Source: Megaustenia siamemsis (lineage: Eukaryota > Mollusca > Gastropoda > Stylommatophora > Ariophantidae). Taken from it: a stretch of 64,000 bases of DNA. Shown here piece after piece: positions 9,787 through 20,685 of the stretch (positions within the stretch are counted from its first letter, which is position 1; every line of letters starts with the position of its first letter). The position numbers were made by a program, and so were the translations under genes. A model generated the notes under the pieces. That model saw nothing but the letters and a program-made list of their open reading frames with translations. It was not told the DNA's origin and made no database searches. Location: the NCBI GenBank assembly GCA_032433765.1, contig JAVIAB010000160.1, positions 37,719,723-37,783,722 on the forward strand, given 5' to 3'.

Positions 9787-11470
9787 CTTGCTAGAGCAGA
9801 CTGTGGTCTTGCTCGGTTGTAGGAAGGTCTGGCCAGTCTTGACATGCTAGAGCAGACTGTGGTCTTGCTCGGTTGTAGGAAGGTCTGGCCAGTCTTGACA
9901 TGCTAGAGCAGACTGTGGTCTTGCTCGGTTGTAGGAAGGTCTGGCCAGTCTTGACATGCTAGAGCAGACTGTGGTCTTGCTCGGGTGTAGAAAAGCTTGG
10001 CCAGTCTTGACTTGCTAGAGCAGACTGTGGTCTTGCTCGGTTGTAGGAAGGTCTGGCCAGTCTTGACATGCTAGAGCAGACTGTGGTCTTGCTCGGTTGT
10101 AGGAAGGTCTGGCCAGTCTTGACATGCTAGAGCAGACTGTGGTCTTGCTCGGTTGTAGGAAGGTCTGGCCAGTCTTGACATGCTAGAGCAGACTGTGGTC
10201 TTGCTCGGTTGTAGGAAGGTCTGGCCAGTCTTGACATGCTAGAGCAGACTGTGGTCTTGCTCGGGTGTAGAAAAGCTTGGCCAGTCTTGACTTGCTAGAG
10301 CAGACTGTGGTCTTGCTCGGTTGTAGGAAAGCTTGGGCAGTCTTGACTTGCTAGAGCAGACTGTGGTCTTGCTCGGTTGTAGGAAAGCTTGGGCAGTCTT
10401 GACTTGCTAGAGCAGACTGTGGTCTTGCTCGGTTGTAGGAAAGCTTGGGCAGTCTTGACTTGCTAGAGCAGACTGTGGTCTTGCTCGGTTGTAGGAAAGC
10501 TTGGCCAGTCTTGACTTGCTAGAGCAGACTGTGGTCTTGCTCGGTTGTAGGAAAGCTTGGCCAGTCTTGACTTGCTAGAGCAGACTGTGGTCTTGCTCGG
10601 TTGTAGGAAAGCTTGGGCAGTCTTGACTTGCTAGAGCAGACTGTGGTCTTGCTCGGTTGTAGGAAAGCTTGGCCAGTCTTGACTTGCTAGAGCAGACTGT
10701 GGTCTTGCTCGGTTGTAGGAAGGTCTGGCCAGTCTTGACATGCTAGAGCAGACTGTGGTCTTGCTCGGGTGTAGAAAATCTTGGGCAGTCTTGACTTGCT
10801 AGAGCAGACTGTGGTCTTGCTCGGTTGTAGGAAAGCTTGGGCAGTCTTGACTTGCTAGAGCAGACTGTGGTCTTGCTCGGTTGTAGGAAAGCTTGGCCAG
10901 TCTTGACATGCTAGAGCAGACTGTGGTCTTGCTCGGTTGTAGGAAGGTCTGGCCAGTCTTGACATGCTAGAGCAGACTGTGGTCTTGCTCGGTTGTAGGA
11001 AGGTCTGGCCAGTCTTGACATGCTAGAGCAGACTGTGGTCTTGCTCGGTTGTAGGAAGGTCTGGCCAGTCTTGACATGCTAGAGCAGACTGTGGTCTTGC
11101 TCGGGTGTAGAAAAGCTTGGGCAGTCTTGACTTGCTAGAGCAGACTGTGGTCTTGCTCGGGTGTAGAAAAGCTTAGCCAGTCTTGACTTGCTAGAGCAGA
11201 CTGTGGTTTTGTTCGGGTGTAGGAAGGTCTGGCCAGTCTTGACTTGCTAGAGCAGACTGTGGTCTTGCTCTGGTGTAGGAAGGCATGGCCAGTCTTGACT
11301 TGCTAGAGCAGACTGTGGTCTTGCTCTGGTGTAGGAAGGACAGGCCAGTCTTGACATGCTAGAGCAGACTGTGGTCTTGCTCTGGTGTAGGAAGGTCTGG
11401 CCAGTCTTGACTTGCTAGAGCAGACTGTGGTCTTGCTCTGGTGTAGGAAGGCCTGGCCAGTCTTGGTTTT
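9787..11470. repeat. 56-bp minisatellite, about 30 copies
   Basis: The unit runs gctagagcagactgtggtct, tgctcggttgtaggaaggtc, tggccagtcttgacat. Three main variants differ at aaggtctggcc/gacatg, aaagcttggcc/gacttg and aaagcttgggc/gacttg. They occur in runs, as expected of local unequal exchange or slippage. There are no spacers, so it is not a CRISPR-like array. The unit has no long open frame of interest. Confidence 0.97.
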
Positions 11471-11602
11471 CAGTCCCTGGTGAATGTTAAGCCCCCATCC
11501 CCACGACAAGGAGCTGGCATTTAAGCTAAAGATCAAGGAGCTGGAGAATTACAAAAGACAGTACAATTTATACAGGAAACGACATTGCAGATATAGACAA
11601 TA

Positions 11603-11893
11603 CTTCATCATCATCATGTGCCATACCGGTTGGCGTAAGCGATCATGTTCTTCCACAATCTTCTATCTACAGTGCATCGTATCGGTTCTGTTATTGGCTG
11701 TTTGTCATGCCATAACGCCAAGCTATTTTCTGTCTTTGTCGTCCACGATCTCACTTTCCTTGTATTTTGCCAGTTGTAACCAAGTATTCCAACTTTTCCC
11801 TTCTCATTAGGTGCCCGAAAAATGTTGATTGTTACTTTCTGATGTTTTTTGGGAGCTCCCTTTTTGTGTTGGCCTCTTTGAGAATTTCATGAC
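11603..11893 (-). mobile_element. LINE family B, short 3' copy
   Basis: The plus strand reads atcatcatcatgtgccatac and proceeds to ggcctctttgagaatttc, the complement of the family B C-terminal region (REANTKRELLKN to the ATGATG tail). Several indels break the frame. Confidence 0.85.
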
Positions 11894-12685
11894 AATACTT
11901 AAGGCGAACGAAAGATAGATAGATTGTGACTATTTATCTTTCTTGTAGCTGTCCTATAGTTCTTGAGCCCCCATGAATTATGTAATGATTCCCTTAACAT
12001 TCCTTACATTTTAAAGAAAATATTTTTTTATTTCATGATCTCCAAATTATTGCTTGATTTTTTTCAGTCTATTTTCGTTCTGCAGTCATGATCAAAGGTA
12101 ACTTCCCTTTGTTTGGACCAGAGTTGTATTTCAAAGCTGAATGTTAATTGTGAATCTAGGCGGTCATTATGTGGAAGAACACAGAACTACACCCTCAGCA
12201 AAATAACTAGTACAAAAATAGAAGTTGTAGTATGGATAAACCAGAATTATCACCATTGGTAAACTTATAAAATCTTGTGTGGTGGTATGGAGAGACCAGA
12301 GTAATCACCATTGGTAAAATAATAAAAACGTGTGTGGTGGTATGAAATAACGCTGAAAAAGACTCGGCAAATGTGTATATTTTCTATACAAATATTTAGT
12401 GGCACAAGAGCAAAGAATTGCCTTCTCTTTAATGCCACCTCTAGCACAGATCAACGAATCTACGGAAATGTTACAAACAACAGTTTTTTCGGGCCCAGAT
12501 GTTTTTAGTCCCCCACGAATTCCGTTGCTCGTAGCATTTCCGTTGCCATGTCCTGGCTACATTCGTACGTGCAGCAATTTGTGCGTGAGGTATGCCAAGC
12601 TACCAGTACCAGATACAAATTGCGCGTGAAGCAAACATAAAGTGTTTGTTGTTTTATGTTGTTGATCCTGTGAAAGTGACAAAGT
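11894..12685. other. No recognisable feature
   Basis: Unique-looking sequence with a twice-used motif around 12220-12345 (accagaattatcaccattgg / accagagtaatcaccattgg), suggesting a small local duplication. No gene seen. Confidence 0.4.
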
Positions 12686-12689
12686 TTCC

Positions 12690-12990
12690 TGACTGTGGTT
12701 AGTTGACTGGCTTACGGAGGACAAGAGGCCGGGTTCGATCCTGATCTACGGCTTCCACCAGGTTGACGTAGCATTAAATGAGTACAGGATTTTTTTTTTT
12801 GGAAAGAAAAGCGGCACTGGAGTAATACTGACCACATTATCGCAAAAATAATGCGATATTATATATATATATTATTTTTATCTATTATAATAAATATATA
12901 TATATATATGTGTATGTAACAATATTATATGTGCGTGTGTGTGCGTGCGTGCGCGCGTGCGTGTGCGTGTCTGCGCGCGTGTGTCGTGTG
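12690..12990 (+). mobile_element. SINE-1b copy with long dinucleotide tail
   Basis: The body starts gtggttagttgactggctta, with B box gggttcgatcctga, and ends cgcaaaaataatgcgatatt. It is followed by AT, then GTGTAT and GCGT runs to about 12990. Compared with SINE-1, the 3' third is replaced by a palindromic tataatgcgatatt end and an AT tail. Confidence 0.75.
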
Positions 12991-12991
12991 T

Positions 12992-13195
12992 GCGAGAGGT
13001 AGGGCTCGATCCCAACCGACGGCTCCGGTTCACCCAGCCTTTAATTGGTACCGGATTTTTTTTCTGGGAAAGTAAAGCGGCACGGGCGTAATACGAACCA
13101 CATTACCCCAAAAATCATGTGCCGAAGGTCTGTAAAATTTATGGTCACTAACACCATATTCCCTATACGCCATTTGGCGTGACGGGGACACTTTA

Positions 13196-13197
<2 letters not shown>
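12992..13197 (+). mobile_element. SINE-1 copy, 5' truncated
   Basis: It starts at gagaggtagggctcgatccc, so the A box is lost, and runs to gtgacggggacactttactt. A TA run (13198-13240) follows directly. Confidence 0.88.

Positions 13198-13241
<44 letters not shown>
13198..13241. repeat. (TA)n microsatellite
   Basis: Uninterrupted TA dinucleotides at the end of a SINE-1 copy. Confidence 0.95.
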
Positions 13242-13242
<1 letters not shown>

Positions 13243-13244
13243 CG

Positions 13245-13560
13245 ATATAGAGATATCTGTAAATCATCTCTGAATGAATTGTCCATCTGTGAAAATGACT
13301 GGGAACATATGGCAAGTGATCGCTCATCATGGAGAGCTTGTATAAAAAATGATATAACATCAATTGAGACTGTGCTAAGGCAAAACTTAAAAGAGAAAAG
13401 ACTCATGAAAAAGGATGGGAAAATCCATGGACCAGAGGGCCTGACTTGTTCATTCTGGGGCCGTGTGGTGTTTGTCAAACATTGGTAGAATTAGCCAAGA
13501 GAGAAGCTGCTCGACAAAAACAAAACCTCAAAAATAAAAATACACTAAAGCTTCCACTAG
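13245..13560 (+). mobile_element. LINE family G, 3' coding end
   Basis: It encodes DWEHMASDRSSWRACIKN, then RQNLKEKRLMKKDGKIHG, a degraded LTCSFWGRV block and RERSCSTKTK. W-x-x-x-A-x-D-R-x-x-W-R followed by a cysteine/histidine finger is the C-terminal layout of a common invertebrate LINE group. The finger has lost residues here. Confidence 0.7.
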
Positions 13561-13599
13561 ACCGTCTGACAAGACGCAAAGGGCGATATATATAGTGCG

Positions 13600-13648
13600 T
13601 GCGTGCGTGTGGGGGGGGGGGGGGGTGTGGGGGTGTGTGTGTGTGACC
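13600..13648. repeat. GT/G-rich simple repeat
   Basis: gtgcgtgcgtgtg is followed by a G run and gtgtgtgtgtgtg between two family G LINE fragments. Confidence 0.8.
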
Positions 13649-13935
13649 TTTGGCGTTTTGACAGACTGTTGGTAGCAAGCAATCATAAGTCAGTACTTTG
13701 GTAATAATGTTAGTGTCTTATGTATGCATCGATGCTTCTTTGCTGAACAGCTTCTCTCGTGGCTGAATCTGACAATATTGGATAGACAGATCCTGCCACA
13801 GAACGAGCAAGATGTGTTTGTGGTGCCTGGTCTTGTCTCCTTTCTCCTGCGCGTTTTGTCTTCTGAATTTGATATCATCGCTGTTTCGAAACTTGATGTG
13901 CCATTTTTGTTTTCCATGTGCTGCATATACACAGA
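13640..13935 (-). mobile_element. LINE family G, 3' coding end with zinc-finger-like terminus
   Basis: On the minus strand it reads TSSFETAMISNSEDKTRRRK, then CSFCGRICLSNIVRFSHERS. C-x2-C with a downstream H/C is a small zinc-finger-like end. The same segment occurs at 55020-55310. The 5' side is followed by a SINE-1 tail-like stretch (13930-13995). Confidence 0.75.
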
Positions 13936-13996
13936 TATATGTGGCCACTAACACCATATTCCGTATATGTCAAACGGCGTGACTGGGTCTTTTTTA
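13930..13996 (+). mobile_element. SINE-1 tail fragment
   Basis: ggccactaacaccatattcc and cggcgtgactgggtctttt match only the 3' end of SINE-1. Confidence 0.7.
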
Positions 13997-14760
13997 AGTT
14001 TAAGTTGAAATTATATCGGTGACTACAAATTTAATGAAGGCGAGAATGTTTTGAATATTGTAGTTGTTAAAGTCAGATTTTCACGCTTTACGTTCACGTT
14101 TTTTATGTTTTCGTTTGCCCACCAGTGGCAGTGACTGCTAGGATCTCATCGTTATCTGTTAGAGCAGGTTTATAGATCATTAATGAGGCAAATTAGCTCA
14201 GATAAATGTTCACAGATAACATCAGTGATTCCCAACACCCGTTGCCTGCTGATCATATATCCGGTGGCGTCTTCCTGACAGTACTAATCGTATAAGTTTG
14301 GTAAACTATGATCCCAATGATAGGATTATGATAAGATTTATAAGATAATTAATGACGACATAATTAACGCAATGTTAATGAAACTCGTCCATGTACTAAA
14401 AAATATCGAGACTATGCGGATGTTGTCATTTGATGATTTCTGACAACTGATTAACCAAACGATAATATCCTCGTTGCAGTGCCCTTGTCATAAATTTGAC
14501 AGCGCTCCTCGGAGCCACGGCGTACACTCTGGGAACCTCTGGTTTACATAAACATCACTGAGAGCCTCAGTAGCGTTGGCTTGGCAATAAAATGAAGCTG
14601 AATACTCCCCTGATGAAAAATGAGCACATCATCACGAGCACCTGACGGGATGAGATGGTGAAAGTTAATGACAGCTCCCTAGGCCACTGCGTTTTCTCTC
14701 GCTTCACTTCTCTTCATCTCTAAATACTCAGGCTTAATGAGCTAAAGATTAGTACGTCAC
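13997..14760. other. No recognisable feature
   Basis: Unique-looking intergenic sequence. No exon with good splice sites and family match was found on either strand. Confidence 0.35.
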
Positions 14761-14776
14761 ACATCTATGATATTAA

Positions 14777-14992
14777 AGGACAAGAGGTAGGGTTCGATCC
14801 CAACTGACGGCTTCCAGGTTCACCAAGCCATTAATGTGTACCAGATTTTTTTCTGGGAAAGTAAAGCGGTACAGGCGTAATACCGACCACATTACCCCAA
14901 ACATCATGTGCCGAAGGTCTGTAATATTTATAGTCACTAACACCATATTCCCTAAACGCCAATGGCGTGACGAGGAACTTTACTTTTTACTT
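14777..14992 (+). mobile_element. SINE-1 copy, 5' truncated, perfect 16-bp target duplication
   Basis: It starts inside the head (aggacaagaggtagggttcg), keeps the B box and ends gaactttactttttactt. Identical acatctatgatattaa copies flank it at 14761-14776 and 14993-15008. Truncation with a clean duplication is what target-primed reverse transcription leaves when it stops early. Confidence 0.95.
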
Positions 14993-15035
14993 ACATCTAT
15001 GATATTAAGATATGTCACTTGACACAGTTTAAAAC

Positions 15036-15245
15036 ATCATCATCTTGTACCATGCCTGCTGGCGTAGGTGATCATGTTTCTCCACAACCTTCAATCTCGA
15101 GTTATTTATCATTTATGTTGTTGACCTTCTGGCCAAGCCATTCTCTTAAGCTGTCTGGAATCTTTTCTCTTTGCTTCCCTCTATCTCTTCGTCCCTCTAT
15201 TTACCCAGTTGTCACAATATATTATAGCTGTTCCCTTCTCATTAC
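15036..15245 (-). mobile_element. LINE family C, short 3' copy
   Basis: The plus strand reads catcatcatcttgtaccatg to cacaatatattatagctgtt, complementary to the end of the family C copy at 53478-54902. It is heavily mutated. Confidence 0.75.
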
Positions 15246-15785
15246 ATTTAAAACAGAAACAGTGAAATGTGAGTGATGGGGTTTGGGTGAAGTGGGTGTG
15301 TGTGCGATTATGTAGATTACTTCAGGGGACACCGGTTTTGATTATATTGTGTACAGAAGAAAGGAAGACATAAAAGAAGAAGGGAGAAAAGTATTGGTTT
15401 AAAAAGGCTGGAGAGACGATGTTTAAAGAGGAACATATACATTTTAAAAAAATAGTAAATCCTAATATTTAGGATACTTTAGATCAAGTGCCTAGTTCTA
15501 TCGGAGTCGAACAGTTAAACATAGGTCCGTGTTTAAGCGTGAAGAAAGACACCCAGATCTCAAAACCATCATAATAAAGTTGGAAGATTGTGCCGAAAGG
15601 AGCAATTATCACAGCATTGCTGCAGACCACAAGGCAGTAAATCTACGTCCACAAAACAGCATTTCAAGGACGGATGACCAAAAAGGATACTCATTCCTTT
15701 AATAGTCGTCGAGTGAACGTTTGACAGAAAAAAAAAAACAAGAATAATCAAGAGCAGGAGCAATATATTCTTATAAGTTTCAGTG
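15246..15785. other. No recognisable feature
   Basis: Unique-looking sequence with an A run near 15729; nothing further supported. Confidence 0.35.
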
Positions 15786-15789
15786 GTGA

Positions 15790-16795
15790 CATTTTAATGA
15801 AAACTTGGCAGGCAGAAAACTTTTTGCGGGCAGAAAACTTTTTGCAGGCAGTAAACTTTTTGCAGGCAGTAAACTTTCGCAGGCAGTAAACTTTCACAAA
15901 TAGAAAACTTTCACAGACAGTAAACTTTTGCACACAGAAACCTTTCGCATACAGAAAACTTTTGCACACAGAAAACTGTTGCCGTCAGTCGACATTTCAC
16001 AGACAGTAAACTAATGCAGGCAGTAAACTTTCACAGACAGGAAACTTTCACAGACAGTAAACTTTCACAGACAGTAAACTAGTGCAGGCAGTAAACTTTC
16101 ACATACAGTAAACTAGTGCAGGCAGTAAACTTTCACATACAGTAAACTAGTGCAGGCAGTAAACTTTCACAGACAGTAAACTATTGCAGGCAGTAAACTT
16201 TTGCAGGCAGTAAACTTTCACAGACAGTAAACTAGTGCAGGCAGTAAACTTTCACAGACAGTAAACTAGTGCAGGCAGTAAACTTTCACAGACAGTAAAC
16301 TTTTGAAGGCAGTAAACTTTTGCAGGCAGTAAACTTTCACAGACGGTAAACTATTGCAGGCAGTAAACTTTCACAGACAGTAAACTAGTGCAGGCAGTAA
16401 ACTTTCAAAGACAGTAAACTAGTGCAGGCAGTAAACTTTCGCAGGCAGTAAACTTTCGCAGGCAGTAAACTTTCGCAGGCAGTAAACTTTTGCAGGCAGT
16501 AAACTTTTGCAGGCAGTAAACTTTCGCAGGCAGTAAACTTTCGCAGGCAGTAAATTTGTGCAAGCTGAAAACTTTTGCAGGCTGAAAACTTTCGCAGGCT
16601 GAAAACTTTCGCAGGCTGTAAACTTTCACAGACATAAAACTTTCGCAGGCAGTAAACTTTTGCAGGCAGTAAACTTTTGCAGGCAGTAAACTTGTGCAGA
16701 CAGGAAACTTTCGCAGGCAGTAAACTTTTGCAGGCAGTAAACTTTCGCAGGCAGTAAACTTGTGCAGACAGTAAACTTTCGTAGACAGTACAGGT
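15790..16795. repeat. 17-bp minisatellite, over 50 copies
   Basis: The core unit is gcaggcagtaaactttc, with variants cacagacag, ttgcaggcag and agtgcaggcag. Because 17 is not a multiple of three, every frame is sampled, and the minus strand stays open in long stretches, giving a 17-residue Cys/Leu/Lys repeat (KFTACESLLPAKVYCLQ). The first units (15800-16000) are the most diverged, the middle ones form a higher-order pattern that alternates agtgcaggcag and cacagacag. Confidence 0.96.
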
Positions 16796-16799
16796 ATAG

Positions 16800-17054
16800 A
16801 CGCCTTTGCGTTGCCAATCATATTATCAGCGGAAACGTCTCATGTTAGCATACATCCTACTTGAGACGCGCCAGAGGTTGTTAGTTTACGAGTGATGAGA
16901 CATACACACCTTCTTCTTTGACATGCCCTTTATGTACTGTTGATACGAGAAATTTCCTCCAGAGTTCCTTTTTCACCTAGAACAACGATTCCCACAATGG
17001 GCGATAAGATTACAATATAGTGTTAGGTTCTCTATCTTCTATCTTGCCGACACA
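16800..17054. other. No recognisable feature
   Basis: About 250 bp of unique-looking sequence between a minisatellite and a SINE-2 fragment. Confidence 0.35.
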
Positions 17055-17160
17055 TATTACCATGGCCGGGGAGCTAACAACAGGACCGAAGGAATAAAGG
17101 CCGCTTGGTCAAAGCAGTCGCCGCGGCGTGTGAGACTCAGAACTTTTATTTGTGTTTATC
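17055..17160 (-). mobile_element. SINE-2 fragment
   Basis: aggccgcttggtcaaagcag and tcgccgcggcgtgtgagact are the complement of the central part of the copy at 8962-9222. Confidence 0.7.
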
Positions 17161-17344
17161 ATCATTGAGTGCCGTCCCCACTTCGAAGGTTGGCTACCAT
17201 GGAACGCCATTCCACTCTTGTCTCTTGCTTTGATGGTGCAGAGGTTGTCATGCGTTGACTTGTCCATCTTTTGATGTTACTCGTCCATGTTAGTCTTGGT
17301 CTGCCTCTGCCTCATTAACCTTGTATTTTCCCTTCCAATATTTG
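17158..17344 (-). mobile_element. LINE family A, short 3' copy
   Basis: The plus strand runs from tcatcattgagtgccgtccc to gccttgtattttcccttcc-like sequence; it is the complement of the family A terminus (GKIQG to MVANLR and tail). Confidence 0.8.
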
Positions 17345-17511
17345 TGTTCAGTTCTCGAAGTATGAAAAGTGGAACGTTAGTTTTGTTTAATAGGGATTTG
17401 AAAGGTAAAGTAGAGGGTGTAAACATTGTATATAGCTTACCTGAACGGAACTTATTGGGTTCAAGGCCCGCGCGGAAAGTGTTCGGTCCTCTTCAGCAGG
17501 TGATGAATGGT

Positions 17512-17782
17512 TAAAAAAAAAAAAAAAAAAGTAAAGAGCCCCCGTCACGCCAAGTGGCGTATAAGGAATTAAGCGTTAGTGACCATACATTTTACAGACC
17601 TTCAGCACATGATTTTTAGTGTAATGTGTTCGGTATTACGCCCGTGCCGCTTTACTTTCCCAGAGAAAAAAATCCGGTACCCATTTAAGGCTGGGTGAAC
17701 CCGGCAGCCGTCGGTTGGGATCGAACCCTACCTCTTGTCCTTTGTAATCCAGTTCACTAACCACTGAGCTATCGCGGTTCCC
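17512..17782 (-). mobile_element. SINE-1 copy with poly(T) tail and target duplication
   Basis: Full length on the minus strand, from gggaaccgcgatagctcag to ggggctctttac and then a T run (seen as A18 on the plus strand). Flanked by tgatgaatggt at 17501-17511 and 17783-17793. The T run lies inside the duplication, so it belongs to the element. Confidence 0.94.
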
Positions 17783-18029
17783 TGATGAATGGTAAACAAA
17801 CTGATATTTGCAGCTACTGTCTTGTGAGATACTTCTTTTTTCGTCTCTGTAAATATTGTCCTTTTTTTTCTTGCCATGGAGACAAATAGTAATAAATGAC
17901 ATTTTATTACGGAGGCAAACTTCGTATATTTATTATTTGTCTCCAGTCCAAACCACAAGAAACTACTATTCGTGCAGCTTCGTCCTATAACTGTTTGTCT
18001 GCAACGCAAGTATTTATCCCTACGGGAGT

Positions 18030-18225
18030 TACCTGTCACTTTCTGCGCGGTTTCGCCTTGTCTTTTGGCGTGTGCTGAGACTGCTACGATGGGGACTACA
18101 GTTACGTTTCTTTGTTTGGGAGATGAGTTAGTAATTCGGATGATTCCACTGGCACGGGCGGTTGAGCAATTATGGATTTTAATTCGTTTGCAGTGATACC
18201 GAGGCCTTCCATAACCAATAACCTG
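18030..18225 (+). repeat. Dispersed repeat X, copy 1
   Basis: It shares long matches with 34600-34800: tcactttctgygcggtttcg, gtgtgctgagactgcta, gatgattccactggca, gagcaattatggattttaat. A third, partial copy lies at 28583-28643. No coding motif, terminal repeats or polymerase III boxes were recognised, so the class is unknown. Confidence 0.7.
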
Positions 18226-18349
18226 TCTAGGAAAATACAGATGATATACAATGTATTCCCGAGTTGTGTTGGTAATCCTATGCTATAATCATGAGTACAT
18301 ATTTGTGAAAAACATCATTAATTATAGCTAATTTTTTTTTTAAGGCAGA

Positions 18350-18480
18350 TTTGGGCGTGTGCTCTACCGTTCGGTTCTCGTGGCAAGGCGCTGTGCCGAG
18401 GAGTACGGGTTCGATCCTGCTCCAGACCATCTATTGTTCTTTGTTTGTTTTTTTTTCTGTTGTTCGGGGTGGGAACTTCA
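18350..18480 (+). mobile_element. SINE-3 copy, partial
   Basis: ttctcgtggcaaggcgctgt and the B box acgggttcgatcctgct match the copies at 23762-23972 and (weaker) 60590-60770. The T-rich centre (ttctttgtttgttttttttt) follows. Confidence 0.65.
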
Positions 18481-18499
18481 TTCCTTTGAAGTGTCGGAA

Positions 18500-19355
18500 T
18501 TGCAAAAGTCCGGTTAGCTCACCTACGGTCGATGAAGTAATTTCTTATCACTTAAAGTTCGTGCTTCGGATATTCCAGGATTAAACTATCGCTATGCTGT
18601 TGACTTACGTGGGAGTCAGGAGTGGTCGATTTGTAAATTTGACGCCTTATCGTCTGAACATCAGATGACTTTGAGATTGTTGATATGTCTCAGTTTTGCC
18701 AGAGCCAGCTTGACGCTCTTTCGGCTGACTCAGCAATAGCATTCATTGTTCTGGTCCGCATTCCCCCTTAATTCCTAGCCTCGTGTGTAAAAATTGTGTT
18801 GCTGTTGTGCATATTAAGACAGAAAGCTTAAATCTAAATATTCCAATATGGCGGCTGTTTATTCTGGTTTCTATAGCAACGATATCATGTTAGTAGTAAT
18901 AAATAGTATTTTTATTTTATTTACAATATATTATACTACTATATCATATAAAATAACTTAGTTAAAGTCATTTAATAAAAAAAATAAGATAGTCAGTACC
19001 ATACTCCATTAATTGGTCGTAGACGAATGAGGTCGTGAGTCCTTTGACACTAATTTCAACAGCGAACACTCGAACCTAGAACCCCTACTGTCTCAGGTCG
19101 GTGGCGAGATCCTTATACTTGGGTAGTTTAAATGTAAGATATTCCTCTATCCTGGATTCAAATGGCACTGTGATCTCTATTAAGAGGGCGTGGGTCACAA
19201 CTGATGTGTAAAGTGCAATATCCTGACGCATTTTAGATCTCCTGGTGCACTCTGGGTACCTCCCTCTCCCTGGGAGGTCAACAGCCGTCTCCCAGTCATT
19301 CGCTATGCTTAGGATCGTTGAGTCGTTCCAGTTGTTTTGCTTGGGGCATGCGGCC
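18500..19355. other. No recognisable feature
   Basis: Unique-looking sequence, AT-rich around 18880-19000. No gene recognised. Confidence 0.35.
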
Positions 19356-19360
19356 TAGTA

Positions 19361-19702
19361 TAGGGTGTTTATAAAGTCTCACTACACTTGGTATCTAGGT
19401 CAATTTGAAAAAAATGTTTATGACGTCATCACAATATGTGCTCAATGGTAAGTTCACTTGTTGCGACAGTTTTCTTAATGACTTGTCTGGACTTTTAAGG
19501 ATTCTGTCTTGGATATCTAAACATATTTCATCATTCACAGCAGGCCTACCAGATCGTGGAGCATCTTCCACATTTCCAGTAGCAATAAACTTATTCAACA
19601 AATTTCATTGACAGTGGGAGCACATATTGTGATGACGTCATAAACATTTTTTTTTCAAATTGACCTAGATACCAAGTGTAGTGAGACTTTATAAACACCC
19701 TG
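19361..19702 (-). mobile_element. 342-bp mariner-type MITE with long inverted repeats
   Basis: Inverted repeats of about 83 bp (19361-19443 and 19618-19702) begin agggtgtttataaagtctca and differ at few places. Both ends are flanked by TA. The 174-bp centre encodes, on the minus strand, a transposase N-terminal helix-turn-helix: FIATGNVEDAPRSGRPAVND followed by RKLSQQVNLPLSTY. That is typical of mariner/IS630-like proteins. No catalytic domain remains, so it depends on a transposase elsewhere. Confidence 0.9.
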
Positions 19703-19711
19703 TATAATGTC

Positions 19712-19792
19712 CATTATATTATTATATTTATCAAATTACATTATATTATTATATTTATCAAATTACGTTATATTATTATATTTATCAAATGA
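19712..19792. repeat. 29-bp tandem repeat, three copies
   Basis: The unit contains ttatattattatatttatca and aattac. It lies directly right of the MITE. Confidence 0.9.
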
Positions 19793-19999
19793 AAATTAAA
19801 ATCATGTAGTAGTAAACCAGTTATAAGGTTCAGTGATTTCGCCCATGCATTAAACCACTAAAATAATATTTCAATTAATAACTGCCATGACAGGTTCCAT
19901 ATTGGGCTCGTCACGCTGGTCGCGTCATTTTCACGAGTGTACTTCTTTCTCTTTGAGTCGGTTGCGCGCGGTCTTTCACGAAGGAGAAATGAAAAGATA

Positions 20000-20110
20000 T
20001 ATATATAAAGGTATGATTAAAGCTTCACGTAACAAGTGAACACCACAAATCAGAACGACGTTTTGGCGCAAAAGCCTTCAACAGGAACAGACATACAACA
20101 CACGTACAAA
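20000..20110 (-). mobile_element. Repeat P fragment, possible Penelope-like terminal sequence
   Basis: On the minus strand it reads gttcctgttgaaggcttttg, cgccaaaacgtcgttctgat and ttacgtgaagctttaatca. The same order occurs at 39520-39605. The ctga/gaaac-like arrangement around a short stem resembles a decayed hammerhead core, as known from Penelope-like elements. Family assignment is tentative. Confidence 0.45.
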
Positions 20111-20685
20111 ATATGTATTTGAAATTTTTAAAAAAAATAATTAATAAAAATTAAAAATCAAACTTATCTTTCACGAACCAGGAATTAACTTAAAGTGAGA
20201 GCTGAAAAATATGTAAGAGTATATTGATCCTACGTACCATTTCCAATGGGATGATATATAAGTCTTACTTGGTCAAGAATAGTTTAGATTAATTATATCC
20301 CTTGGTAGCATATGATTTATCTCCCTTTTCTAAGTCCTGGTTGACCATCACATCCTATGATTCCTCGCACAGATGTACACACCTTAGTAAATTGCTCCAC
20401 TGGTGTGTAGAGCGTGTTGTTAATGGCCGGATGTGTAGGAAGATATGGAATCCCTGATCGTTTAGATGGTGCCAGTGCAAGGATAGAAAAATCAATGCCT
20501 CCGTGTACTGGGTTGTAGAATATGCTGCCTGGCTCACAAAGTGGGTCAAGTTTTGTAGATCTTGAACACAGTGTACATTAAGAGCAATAGAGAAGAAGAA
20601 TCTCTTATGTAAAGCTGCTGCCATAATGTGGGTTCACCTCTTTCGCTACTCACCAGCTTAACTACAACACATTTTTTTTTTAAAG
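20111..20685. other. No recognisable feature
   Basis: An 89-codon minus-strand open frame at 20355-20624 shows no motif I recognise and has no adjoining exon. Confidence 0.35.

Noticed and set aside
9787..11470. CRISPR-like array
   Set aside because: Repeats are head to tail with no spacers, no Cas genes are present and the DNA is animal. The same holds for the 28-, 31- and 62-bp arrays.
16405..16821. 138-codon minus-strand frame of 17-residue Cys/Leu/Lys repeats
   Set aside because: Product of the 17-bp minisatellite; kept only as a low-interest finding.
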